From positions 70,365-134,364 of the forward strand of contig NZ_LWDV01000010.1 of NCBI RefSeq assembly GCF_001693735.1: a DNA stretch of 64,000 nt. The letters are read 5' to 3'. Position numbers and translations under genes: made by a program. The notes below the pieces were generated by a model that was not told the DNA's origin, searched no databases, and worked only from the letters and a program-made list of their open reading frames with translations. Source of the DNA: Orenia metallireducens. GTDB lineage: Bacteria > Bacillota > Halanaerobiia > Halobacteroidales > Halobacteroidaceae. Numbering within the stretch: position 1 is the first letter of the stretch; each line of letters begins with the position of its first letter. Shown piece after piece: positions 54,088-62,040 of this stretch.

Positions 54088-55555
54088 TTAACACCACTTT
54101 ACAAGTTTGACTATGCAATCTTGTCATCTTGTAGAAAAGAGTTAATAGCTTTATGAATCTTAGAATAAATTTTGCTACTTTCGAGTGAAGATACGAAACT
54201 ATCAAAAATTAATTCCTTAGTAAGTCTATCAGCTATAGTTCTTTTTATTACTTGAGGACTTTTAAATTTATATTGCTCAAATTTTAGGTCTATAAATGGT
54301 AGTACTGAAACAAAAGTATAAGTAATGGCGAGTAAATTAACATACCTTTCTATAGCTTTTTTATTTCTTACCATATAGTTGCCAAAAGACCAGAAAAATT
54401 TATGCTGATAAAAGATAACTTCTATATTCCATCTAATATTATAAGCACAAAGTGGTACTTGCTTAAAATCAGTATTATCATATTTGGTTTTTTCGACATC
54501 GTGATTTTTAAAAATATTAATCTCATCTGGAGTAATAGTACAAATAAATAACCTTGTAGAAGAAAATTTATCAATATCTTTAGTTGTAACTGTAATATAT
54601 ACTGGAACTTTAAAGAGTCTAGTCATCACCTTTCGAGTAGAAATGAAATATTTATTAGCCTTTTCATAAGAAAAGGCATGAATATCTAATTTGTCACCTC
54701 TAAGTCTAGGTCTACCACGCTTTCCATTATGTTTAGGTGGCAAATCAAAAATTGCAGTATCTTTTCTTACTGCACCTATTAAATCTAAGTTATCGTAAGA
54801 ACTAACAGTATTAAGAACAGAACCTTTAGTGTACCAACTGTCACATAAAAGGATAACTTGGTATGATTCCAACAAATTCATTACAGTATCTATTAATTTT
54901 GAGGCTAATTCAAGTTTACTCTTACTTTTATCATAGAGTTTATAGCCTATTGGCAAACTTAAATATCTAATTTGCCCCTTATGTTTTAAAGGAATATTAA
55001 TAACTAGAGATACAAAACAATGTCCTTTTAGATAAGAACTTCCTGTTCTACTGGTATGGTCGAAAATCCTATAATAACAGTCAAATTTATTACCATACTT
55101 TGCTTGTAAAGTATCATCTATACTTAGGAATATTGTTGTATCCCGTTGGGATACATTAATTAAGTTAAGTACTATTCGTAAAGTACAAAGCATTAACTTT
55201 TCTATAGAGAAATTAGTATAAGATAAAAAGTAGTAAAAAGAATTTAAAGCCTTATTGCTATACTTACTAATGAAATTATCATATAAAAAATTTATAGATC
55301 TTATTTCTTCCATAGAAATTATAGCCAATACTAGCCAATGAAATATTTGAAAACTTGGTTTTGTGAAAATAGAACGATATTTTAATAAATATTGTTTTAA
55401 TGTTTGGTTTATTGAATTATTGGGAATATTAATCATAGTCAGGCACCTCCTAGGTGTATTTTTCTCTGATATGATTATTATTCCTAGGATTAAGGTGTCT
55501 GATTTTGTTATTTTTAGGTAACTTGTTTATCTAATTTCTTGTAAAGTGGTGTTAA
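54088..55555 (-). mobile_element. Insertion sequence with 18-bp inverted repeats
   Basis: The ends are TTAACACCACTTTACAAG (54088-54105) and its exact complement (55538-55555). TTAA flanks both sides (54084-54087 and 55556-55559) as a probable 4-bp target duplication, although the palindromic site makes the boundary ambiguous by a few bases. The element is 1468 bp and has one transposase gene. TTAA fits the YTAR-type target of IS701-like elements. Confidence 0.9.
54111..55436 (-). CDS. DDE transposase, IS4/IS701-like
   Basis: The 441-residue transposase moves the surrounding element. Acidic residues of the DDE triad appear in FLSIDDTLQAKYG (~104-116), VILLCDSWYTKG (~193-204) and NIEVIFYQHKFFWSFGNY (~333-350; the E in a Y-x-H-K context typical of IS4-type). 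It is intact, with AGGAGGTGC just before the ATG. A family assignment between IS4 and IS701 needs a database search. The gene is in the same direction as spoIIP downstream. Confidence 0.93.
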   Translation of the reverse strand: MINIPNNSINQTLKQYLLKYRSIFTKPSFQIFHWLVLAIISMEEIRSINFLYDNFISKYSNKALNSFYYFLSYTNFSIEKLMLCTLRIVLNLINVSQRDTTIFLSIDDTLQAKYGNKFDCYYRIFDHTSRTGSSYLKGHCFVSLVINIPLKHKGQIRYLSLPIGYKLYDKSKSKLELASKLIDTVMNLLESYQVILLCDSWYTKGSVLNTVSSYDNLDLIGAVRKDTAIFDLPPKHNGKRGRPRLRGDKLDIHAFSYEKANKYFISTRKVMTRLFKVPVYITVTTKDIDKFSSTRLFICTITPDEINIFKNHDVEKTKYDNTDFKQVPLCAYNIRWNIEVIFYQHKFFWSFGNYMVRNKKAIERYVNLLAITYTFVSVLPFIDLKFEQYKFKSPQVIKRTIADRLTKELIFDSFVSSLESSKIYSKIHKAINSFLQDDKIA

Positions 55556-55835
55556 TTAATATAATAAGAATATAATTGCTTTATTCTATATTTATAATTA
55601 TATAAAATTATAAACTAATAATCTCTTAATTTTATCTAAGTAATTTATATAAAGATTTATGTACTAAGTATAAAATTTATTACATTAAAACCATATTTAT
55701 TCTTAATTTTTTAATATTAATTGATTTTAAATCAATTAAGGTAATATCGACTATAAATATTTTATTAGTAATTAATTAAAGATTATTACTAAATACAATA
55801 ATAATGTTACGTCAATGTATAAAATCAATAAGAAA

Positions 55836-55863
55836 GCTCTAATCTTTATTTAAAGATTAGAGC
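55836..55863 (-). terminator. Terminator of gpr
   Basis: GCTCTAATCTTT and AAAGATTAGAGC pair around ATTT, followed by TTCTTATTG on the minus strand. It lies 16 bp after the gpr stop. The 55560-55835 stretch is very AT-rich and may hold the original spoIIP promoter, now 1.5 kb upstream of spoIIP. Confidence 0.8.
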
Positions 55864-55878
55864 AACTATCCAAAGAAT

Positions 55879-56874
55879 CTATTGTAGATATAATGAGACA
55901 TCTTCCGCCTTAATATCTGGATGTAACGCTACATTAATACCTCCAGCTATCACCTTACTTGTATCTCTAATTAATTGATCTATTCCTTTAGGAGCAACAA
56001 TTAAATCTCCCATAAAGGGTTGTAATATATTCTGTATTATCTGTTGATAATCATTCCCTTGCTGTAATGTCGTCTTCAACTGTGGTGGTATATTTGGTTG
56101 ACTCATTAATTGATTAATTGTATCATTGACGATATTAACAGAGTTGATAACAGTTGGTACTCCCATAGCTATTACAGGAACACCCATATCCTGTTGGGTA
56201 ATTCCTATTCTACGCTTTCCTAATCCAGAACCTGGATAGATTCCAGTATCACTGATTTGAATTGTAGAAGCTAGACGACTACTCTCCTTTGCAGCCAAAG
56301 CATCGATTGCAACAATCAAATCAGGATGTACCCGATCAACAACCCCACGAATTATCTCTGCTGTTTCAATCCCTGTTAATCCTAAAACTCCTGGTGCTAA
56401 GGCACAAACTGATCTCATACCCTGCTTGGCATCTGCTGGAGAAGAGTCATAAAGGTGTCTAGTAACTAAAATGTGGTGAACCACTTGCGGACCTAAAGCA
56501 TCAGGAGTGGCATTCCAGTTTCCTAATCCAATTACCAAGATAGTAGGCTCTTGGTTTGGACTCTTTTTTAAAGCATTATAATCTATTAATCTATTGATCT
56601 CTTCAGCTAATATACCACTTAAATACTCATGGGTTGGCTTATCAGCTACTCTAAGAGACTCTGATTCGATGGTAATATAATTCCCTGGTGCTTTTCCTAT
56701 TCTTTGACCAGCCATTTCATTCATAACTTGGATTCTAGTAACTTTAGCATTCTCTTTCTGCTCTTCTTGTAAAGCTACTCCTTCTATCTCTCCACCAGTT
56801 CTCTCTACCACCATATTCCTAGCTTCAACAGCCAAATCAGTTAAAGCAGATAATTGACTTAATTGCTCTATCAT
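55879..56874 (-). CDS. gpr: Spore germination protease GPR
   Basis: The 331-residue protease degrades alpha/beta-type SASPs during germination. The N-terminal propeptide segment has LTDLAVEARNMVVERT (~11-26). GLGNWNATPDALGPQVVHHI (~115-134) and the VIAIDALAAK-like (~187-195) active-region blocks match the family. It is an atypical aspartic protease activated by autoprocessing in the forespore. Its likely substrates, four SASPs, are encoded about 3 kb away at 59650-60978. It follows the holin-like gene. Confidence 0.95.
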   Translation of the reverse strand: MIEQLSQLSALTDLAVEARNMVVERTGGEIEGVALQEEQKENAKVTRIQVMNEMAGQRIGKAPGNYITIESESLRVADKPTHEYLSGILAEEINRLIDYNALKKSPNQEPTILVIGLGNWNATPDALGPQVVHHILVTRHLYDSSPADAKQGMRSVCALAPGVLGLTGIETAEIIRGVVDRVHPDLIVAIDALAAKESSRLASTIQISDTGIYPGSGLGKRRIGITQQDMGVPVIAMGVPTVINSVNIVNDTINQLMSQPNIPPQLKTTLQQGNDYQQIIQNILQPFMGDLIVAPKGIDQLIRDTSKVIAGGINVALHPDIKAEDVSLYLQ

Positions 56875-56898
56875 TTTAATATCCTCCCCTAAGCATAA

Positions 56899-57234
56899 TT
56901 ATCTCAACTCTGTTGGTACAAAAGAATCTACTATACCAATAATTAAAGCAGCTAATAAGGCACCTATAAATGTAACTCTCATTCCCGCTAATATTGATTG
57001 AGCTAAATAAATTACGAGTGCTGCTGAAATAAAACCTGTCAATCCTCTTGCTTGTGGTGATAGTCCTTCTCCAAATAAGTTTTCAACTACATATCCTAAG
57101 AAAGCAATTACAATTGAAGCAATTAAAGCATTGACAAACCCGTTGATTTCTACATTTGGTAATAAGAAATCTACTCCCAATAAAACAAATGCTGAAACAA
57201 TAAACCTTACTACTGCTCCTAACCATCCTATCAT
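56899..57234 (-). CDS. Holin-like four-helix membrane protein
   Basis: The 111-residue protein is almost entirely hydrophobic with four probable membrane segments (~5-23, 32-51, 62-83, 88-106). VDFLLPNVEINGF and the GALLAALIIGIVDSFV end resemble proteins annotated as phage holin family/YvlD-like that lie beside gpr in other Clostridia (from memory). It precedes gpr by 24 bp, so a spore role is plausible, but none is shown. There are no phage genes around it. Confidence 0.82.
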   Translation of the reverse strand: MIGWLGAVVRFIVSAFVLLGVDFLLPNVEINGFVNALIASIVIAFLGYVVENLFGEGLSPQARGLTGFISAALVIYLAQSILAGMRVTFIGALLAALIIGIVDSFVPTELR

Positions 57235-57462
57235 CTTATATATTGCCCCTTTCCTTATTTAATTAGCATTTATTTGACCCTTATACCGTCCTTAACACCA
57301 TGAATTTTACCTTATAAATAACTACAAGAATTTAAATAAATGGGTCAATATTTATAATAACCTAATTATTGTTCTATATACATTGATAGAATAATTTAGT
57401 TATTTAATTAATCTAGCAAATATTGATATAGTTATCCAATCTTAAAGATAAATTATATAGGG

Positions 57463-57600
57463 ATATTGTAATACTTTTACTTTAGAAAGTAAACAACCGT
57501 TCTTAGGTTGCAGCCCAAGACTACTTATTACAGGGCGCACCTAAGGGTGCCTTACTTTTGCACCCAAAAACTGTAAACCGATATGAAAGTGCCGCATTAT
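57463..57600 (+). repeat. Short copy of the dispersed intergenic repeat
   Basis: Ends ATATTGTAATACTTTT and GAAAGTGCCGCATTAT face each other 138 bp apart. The TTCTTAGGTTGCAGCCCAAG and CCTAAGGGTGCC modules match 28500-28560 on the opposite strand. It lacks the CTTCGTGG/CACTACGCAATC part of the long copies. The rest of 57235-57812 shows only the rpsT leader. Confidence 0.65.
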
Positions 57601-57821
57601 CTATTTGTTCTATCAATTCCTCTACCAATAGAATATATCACCTATTTAAGAGTGAATAAATAGTAAAATCTTCTCTGATTATTATCAATAAAATCAAAGT
57701 ATTTTAATCTTCGTCTTGCGTTTTAAAGAATAATGTGATAAAATTCTTTTGTTAATGCTCAGTAAACTATATTTATATCTCTATATAGAATAAGAAATAG
57801 TTTTAGAAGGAGGTGACCGTA

Positions 57822-58088
57822 GTGGCAAATTCTAAATCAGCTCAAAAGAGAATTAGAATCATCGAAAAGAAGACTGCTATCAACAAAGTAAGAAAATCTA
57901 AAATGAAGACTGCTATCAGAAGATTTGAAGAAGCAGTTGCAGCTGGAGATGTAACATTAGCTCAAGAAAAATTAAATCATGCTAAAAAAGTTATCGATAA
58001 AACTGCTGCGAAAGGTACTATTCATAAGAATAATGCTGCTCGTAAAAAGTCTAAATTGGACAAAAAATTTAATGAGTTAACTGCATAA
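57822..58088 (+). CDS. rpsT: 30S ribosomal protein S20
   Basis: The 88-residue protein begins ANSKSAQKRIRIIEKKTAIN after the initiator, an N-terminus typical of S20, and is highly basic and helical. It binds 16S rRNA early in 30S assembly. The start is the GTG at 57822, with GGAGGTG 8 nt upstream; an in-frame GTG at 57813 lies inside that binding site. It is divergent from gpr and convergent with holA, which commonly neighbours it. Confidence 0.96.
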   Translation: MANSKSAQKRIRIIEKKTAINKVRKSKMKTAIRRFEEAVAAGDVTLAQEKLNHAKKVIDKTAAKGTIHKNNAARKKSKLDKKFNELTA

Positions 58089-58103
58089 TTATACTTATTG
58101 AAT

Positions 58104-58157
58104 TAACATAATAAAAGGTACCACTCTGAGATCAGAGTGGTACCTTTTATTATGTTA
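58104..58157. terminator. Terminator of rpsT
   Basis: A long near-perfect hairpin with GC-rich core (GGTACCACTCTGA and complement) extended by AT pairs follows rpsT by 15 bp, with TTTTATTAT on the plus strand. It is symmetric enough to work from both sides. Confidence 0.88.
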
Positions 58158-58246
58158 ATATTATCGGGAAATTCATCTAACTTTTATTATGAGCTTCCAC
58201 TACTTATCCATTACTATTAGTCATTACTATTTTATTGGTCATAACA

Positions 58247-59254
58247 TCAAATTGCTTCTTTTAACTTAATTACTAACAACTCCATCTCTAGATTTTTATC
58301 ACTTCCTGTGACTAATCTACAGTCTGTTTCAAATAACTTCTCTAAAGCTAGCTCCAAAGATTCAATGCTAAAATTATTACTCTGTTGGAGGCATTTTTGG
58401 ATAGGATATGGATGTTGATTCAACCTCTTAGCAATTTGTTTTACCGTTAATCCTTCATTAGATAATAACTTACTCTGTAGCATCAATCTAATTTGACGGG
58501 CAATCATTCCTAATATCTGCTTAGCATCCATTCCTTCTTGCATAATATCTGATAACAGCCTTAATGCTAATGAGGTATCCTTTTGACCAATAGCATCAAC
58601 AAAATCAAAGACTATATTATCTTGAATCAGCCAATCTTTACTAATAATCTCTTCTATATCAGATGTACTAATAAATTTATTATCACCCATAAATGTAATA
58701 ATCTTGTTTATTTCACTATCTAATCTCTGTAAGTCATTATTAAAAGCCTCCTCTAATAAGGTAATAGCACTATTTTCTATCTGGTATCCATAGCTATTGA
58801 TTTGATTGGCTATCCAATCATCTAATTTCTTATATTTTAGTGCTTCAAATTTTAAAATTTGACCTATCTTCTTTACTTCTTTAAAGATTCTTAAGCCCTT
58901 TTTAGGTTTCTGATAACTTACAAATAATAAAATAGTACTTTCAGGAAAGTCTGCTAATAAGTCATGTATAATCTCTACATCTTTAATCTTCTTTTTAAAT
59001 AAATCATAAGTATAAACTATTACAATCCTCTTTTCAGCCATAAATGGTAGTGTCTTAACAGAATTAATTAATCGAGCAACCAATTGATCATCCTCTTCTA
59101 TAATATTAAGATTAAAGTCTTTTAACTCCTTTGACGCAAACTTATCAATAAAACCTTCAATAAATTCCTCTATTAAATATCTATCCTCTCCATAAATCAA
59201 ATAAACTGAATCCAATTGATTTAGCTTCTTCTTTAAAATATCGATATGTTGCAT
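58247..59254 (-). CDS. holA: DNA polymerase III delta subunit
   Basis: The 335-residue clamp-loader subunit opens the beta clamp. It begins with YLIYGEDRYLIEEFIEGFI (~18-36) and has the TLPFMAEKRIVIVYTYD segment (~67-83) and the DWLIQDNIVFDFVDAIGQKD region (~204-223). A typical AAA-like fold without a Walker A motif is expected. It is convergent with rpsT and separated from the SASP cluster by ~395 bp in which I see no gene. Confidence 0.94.
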   Translation of the reverse strand: MQHIDILKKKLNQLDSVYLIYGEDRYLIEEFIEGFIDKFASKELKDFNLNIIEEDDQLVARLINSVKTLPFMAEKRIVIVYTYDLFKKKIKDVEIIHDLLADFPESTILLFVSYQKPKKGLRIFKEVKKIGQILKFEALKYKKLDDWIANQINSYGYQIENSAITLLEEAFNNDLQRLDSEINKIITFMGDNKFISTSDIEEIISKDWLIQDNIVFDFVDAIGQKDTSLALRLLSDIMQEGMDAKQILGMIARQIRLMLQSKLLSNEGLTVKQIAKRLNQHPYPIQKCLQQSNNFSIESLELALEKLFETDCRLVTGSDKNLEMELLVIKLKEAI

Positions 59255-59649
59255 AAATTATACCACCTTTTAAAATATCATTAAAACTCCATCTTCTCTT
59301 AATCTTAGCTGAGCCTTAACATTTATTTTAACATAAAATTTTAGTTATTAAAATTCTTATTTCAAAATTGGTTATATACAGATGTTAAACCTCAAAAATT
59401 TTCTGTTATAGAGTAATATAATATTAATGAATAAAAATATCTTTAGAATCTCCATACTTATATTAATATTTAAGAGTAATTATTCTGTTCTTTTACTCTT
59501 TATCTATACTAATCTATGGCTAATAATTCTTTTTCACTATCTATATATAATTTTTATTATTATTTTGTTTTTTATATAAAAATTGCTAGTATATCATCAA
59601 AACAAAGAACACACAATAAGAGTACAAAGTTAAAAAGGAGGTGACAAAG

Positions 59650-59967
59650 ATGAGCGTTAGAAATAATAGTAACAGAGTTTTAAATCCAATGGCTATACAA
59701 GCTTTAGACAAATTCAAATTAGAAGCTGCCACTGAGTTAAATATCTCTAATGAGTATAAATCTGGATACTGGGGTAACATCACTTCTCGTGAATGTGGTG
59801 CTGTTGGTGGTCAAATGGTTAAAAAGATGATTCAATCTTATGAGGATCAATTAGCTAATGGTGCTAATGCTGGATTCACTGCTACTAACACCACTGCTAC
59901 TACTAATGACAATAACAATGATTACAACTTAGCTGCTAAAGCTGGTAACTTCGTTCCTCAACAATAA
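59650..59967 (+). CDS. Alpha/beta-type small acid-soluble spore protein, copy 1
   Basis: The 105-residue DNA-binding protein would coat spore DNA. The core resembles alpha/beta SASPs: NPMAIQALDKFKLEAATELNI with the GPR-type cleavage neighbourhood at ATELNI, then NITSRECGAVGGQMVKKMI. A C-terminal extension of ~36 residues rich in Asn/Thr/Ala (ATNTTATTND) is absent from canonical 60-75-residue SASPs. The ATG at 59650 has AAAGGAGGTG 6-7 nt upstream; an in-frame GTG at 59641 lies within it. It is the first of four tandem copies. A possible sigma-G promoter (TGAATA at 59428, CATACT at 59453) has a long 19-bp spacer and is doubtful. Confidence 0.93.
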   Translation: MSVRNNSNRVLNPMAIQALDKFKLEAATELNISNEYKSGYWGNITSRECGAVGGQMVKKMIQSYEDQLANGANAGFTATNTTATTNDNNNDYNLAAKAGNFVPQQ

Positions 59968-60020
59968 TCATACTATTAAATTATACTACTAATTAAACTA
60001 CTAAAAGGAGCTGATAAATT

Positions 60021-60338
60021 ATGGGTATTCGTAATAACAGTAATAGAATTTTGAATCCAATGGCTATGCAAGCTTTAGACAAATTCAAATTAGAAGCTGC
60101 CACTGAGTTAAATATCTCTAATGAGTATAAATCTGGATACTGGGGTAACATCACTTCTCGTGAATGTGGTGCTGTTGGTGGTCAAATGGTTAAAAAGATG
60201 ATTCAATCTTATGAAGATCAATTAGCTAATGGTGCTAATGCTGGATTCACTGCTACTAACACCACTGCTACTACTAATGACAATAACAATGATTACAACT
60301 TAGCTGCTAAAGCTGGTAACTTCGTTCCTCAACAATAA
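60021..60338 (+). CDS. Alpha/beta-type SASP, copy 2
   Basis: This 105-residue copy lies exactly 371 bp after copy 1. It differs at the N-terminus (MGIRNNSNRILNPMAMQAL) but otherwise is the same protein, including the Asn/Thr-rich tail ending GNFVPQQ. AAAGGAGCTGAT precedes the ATG. The 53-bp spacers between copies have no terminator, so one transcript may serve all four. Confidence 0.93.
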   Translation: MGIRNNSNRILNPMAMQALDKFKLEAATELNISNEYKSGYWGNITSRECGAVGGQMVKKMIQSYEDQLANGANAGFTATNTTATTNDNNNDYNLAAKAGNFVPQQ

Positions 60339-60391
60339 TCATACTATTAAATTATACTACTAATTAAACTACTAAAAGGAGCTGATAAATT

Positions 60392-60709
60392 ATGGGTATT
60401 CGTAATAACAGTAATAGAATTTTGAATCCAATGGCTATGCAAGCTTTAGACAAATTCAAATTAGAAGCTGCCACTGAGTTAAATATCTCTAATGAGTATA
60501 AATCTGGATACTGGGGTAACATCACTTCTCGTGAATGTGGTGCTGTTGGTGGTCAAATGGTTAAAAAGATGATTCAATCTTATGAAGATCAATTAGCTAA
60601 TGGTGCTAATGCTGGATTCACTGCTACTAACACCACTGCTACTACTAATGACAATAACAATGATTATAATTTAGCTGCTAAAGCTGGTAACTTCGTTCCT
60701 CAACAATAA
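60392..60709 (+). CDS. Alpha/beta-type SASP, copy 3
   Basis: This copy encodes the same protein as copy 2, with only a few silent changes (for example near 60664). It sits another 371 bp downstream. The identity suggests recent duplication or gene conversion. Its core and the Asn/Thr-rich tail are unchanged. Confidence 0.93.
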   Translation: MGIRNNSNRILNPMAMQALDKFKLEAATELNISNEYKSGYWGNITSRECGAVGGQMVKKMIQSYEDQLANGANAGFTATNTTATTNDNNNDYNLAAKAGNFVPQQ

Positions 60710-60762
60710 TCATACTATTAAATTATGCTACTAATTAAACTACTAAAAGGAGCTGATAAGTT

Positions 60763-60978
60763 ATGGGTATTCGTAATAACAGTAATAGAGTTTTAAACCC
60801 AATGGCTATACAAGCTTTAGACAAATTCAAATTAGAAGCTGCCACTGAGTTAAATATCTCTGATGAGTATAAATCTGGATACTGGGGTAACATCACTTCT
60901 CGTGAATGTGGTAGTGTTGGTGGTCAAATGGTTAAAAAAATGATTCAATCTTATGAAGATCAACTAGCTGGAAGCTAA
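60763..60978 (+). CDS. Alpha/beta-type SASP, copy 4, short form
   Basis: The fourth copy is 71 residues and ends EDQLAGS, lacking the Asn/Thr/Ala tail of the other three, so it has a canonical SASP length. It has D for N in NISDEYK and GSVGG for GAVGG, the latter restoring the SVGG seen in many alpha/beta SASPs. It is probably closest to the ancestral form. A hairpin follows it at 61016-61043. Confidence 0.93.
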   Translation: MGIRNNSNRVLNPMAIQALDKFKLEAATELNISDEYKSGYWGNITSRECGSVGGQMVKKMIQSYEDQLAGS

Positions 60979-61015
60979 TTATAAAGATTTAAAACCTCAT
61001 ACAACTAAATATAGA

Positions 61016-61043
61016 AAATGAGCGGTGCTATCATCGCTCATTT
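61016..61043 (+). terminator. Terminator of the SASP cluster
   Basis: AAATGAGCG and CGCTCATTT pair around a 10-nt loop, followed by AATTTTCT. It lies 38 bp after copy 4 and ahead of the LysM-CAP gene. Confidence 0.75.
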
Positions 61044-61085
61044 AATTTTCTAAAAATAAAATAGATTGGAAGGGAGAAATTTATA

Positions 61086-61895
61086 ATGAAGAAAATGAAA
61101 TATTTTATTTTTATGAGTATCCTACTAAGTGGTTTACTTCTAAATGTTAATTCTATAAATGCTCAAACTAGAAATGTATATACAGTGCAAAAAGGCGATA
61201 CTATCTGGTCAATATGTAAAAAATACCAAGCTGACTTTATGGACACTCTGAATATGAATAAACATTTTGAAGACCCTGATATGATCTATCCTGGAGATAA
61301 AGTTTATATCCCTAATCTTAATACAACTAGGTTACAAGCATTAAGAGATAGACTTACTAAATATAGAAGACCAGAAACTCAAAAACCTGAGATGGACAAT
61401 AATATGAATCAAAAACCACAAACACCTCAAGAAGATATGAATATGCCTGAAGACACACCACAACAAGAGACTCCTCAACAAGATCAAGCTCCAGCAGCAG
61501 ATGCAAGCATCAGTGCTCTGGAACAAGAAGTGGTTAGATTAGTAAATGTAGAGAGACAAAAACAGGGATTACAACCCTATAAACATAACTCTCAAGTCTC
61601 CAATATTGCAAGGCGTAAATCAGAGGATATGCGTGATAAAAAATACTTCAGTCATCAATCACCAACTTATGGTTCTCCTTTTGAGATGCTAAATCAATTT
61701 GGTGTAGAATTTACTGCTGCTGGTGAAAATATTGCCAAAGGTCAACAGACAGCAGCGGCAGTAATGAATAGTTGGATGAACTCTCCTGGACATCGCAAAA
61801 ATATTCTAAGTGAAAAGTTTACTGAAATTGGTGTAGGTCTAGCTAAAGACGCAAATGGAACAACATATTGGACACAAATGTTTATTAGACCTTGA
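61086..61895 (+). CDS. Secreted LysM and CAP/SCP domain protein
   Basis: The 269-residue protein starts with a signal peptide (~1-26, MKKMKYFIFMSILLSGLLLN then INAQ). A LysM domain follows (YTVQKGDTIWSICKKY, ~32-47, to ~75), which binds peptidoglycan. A Pro/Gln/Glu-rich linker (~90-145) joins it to a CAP domain (~150-269) with VNVERQKQGLQPY, HQSPTYGSP, GENIAKGQ and WMNSPGHRKNIL. This layout resembles YkwD/SafA-type cell wall or spore-coat proteins. Its place after the SASP genes suggests a spore-envelope function, which is inference. AAGGGAG precedes the ATG. Confidence 0.92.
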   Translation: MKKMKYFIFMSILLSGLLLNVNSINAQTRNVYTVQKGDTIWSICKKYQADFMDTLNMNKHFEDPDMIYPGDKVYIPNLNTTRLQALRDRLTKYRRPETQKPEMDNNMNQKPQTPQEDMNMPEDTPQQETPQQDQAPAADASISALEQEVVRLVNVERQKQGLQPYKHNSQVSNIARRKSEDMRDKKYFSHQSPTYGSPFEMLNQFGVEFTAAGENIAKGQQTAAAVMNSWMNSPGHRKNILSEKFTEIGVGLAKDANGTTYWTQMFIRP

Positions 61896-62009
61896 AATTA
61901 GCACAGATGACGAGTAACAACTACCAAAATAAAATTTTTAATTGTTACTGGTTTCCAAACCATTATAATATATTTATTAAAAACCTAAATATAAATACTA
62001 CTCTGCATT

Positions 62010-62037
62010 ATAGCTACAGAATTAATTCTGTAGCTAT
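62010..62037. terminator. Shared hairpin between the convergent CAP and comEC genes
   Basis: A perfect 28-nt palindrome with arm ATAGCTACAGAATT lies between convergent genes. The T run is weak on both sides (TCTCTTATTT on the plus strand), so it may serve either gene. Confidence 0.7.
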
Positions 62038-62040
62038 CTC

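Noticed and set aside
56899-57234. A prophage because of a holin-like protein
   Set aside because: There are no other phage genes nearby, and similar genes occur beside gpr in spore-formers.
59650-60978. CRISPR-like regular repetition
   Set aside because: The 371-bp periodicity is due to tandem SASP genes; units are coding and much too long for a CRISPR repeat. No CRISPR array was seen anywhere in the window.
59586-61526. Minus-strand frames opposite SASP and LysM-CAP genes
   Set aside because: They are complementary shadows of clear plus-strand genes.
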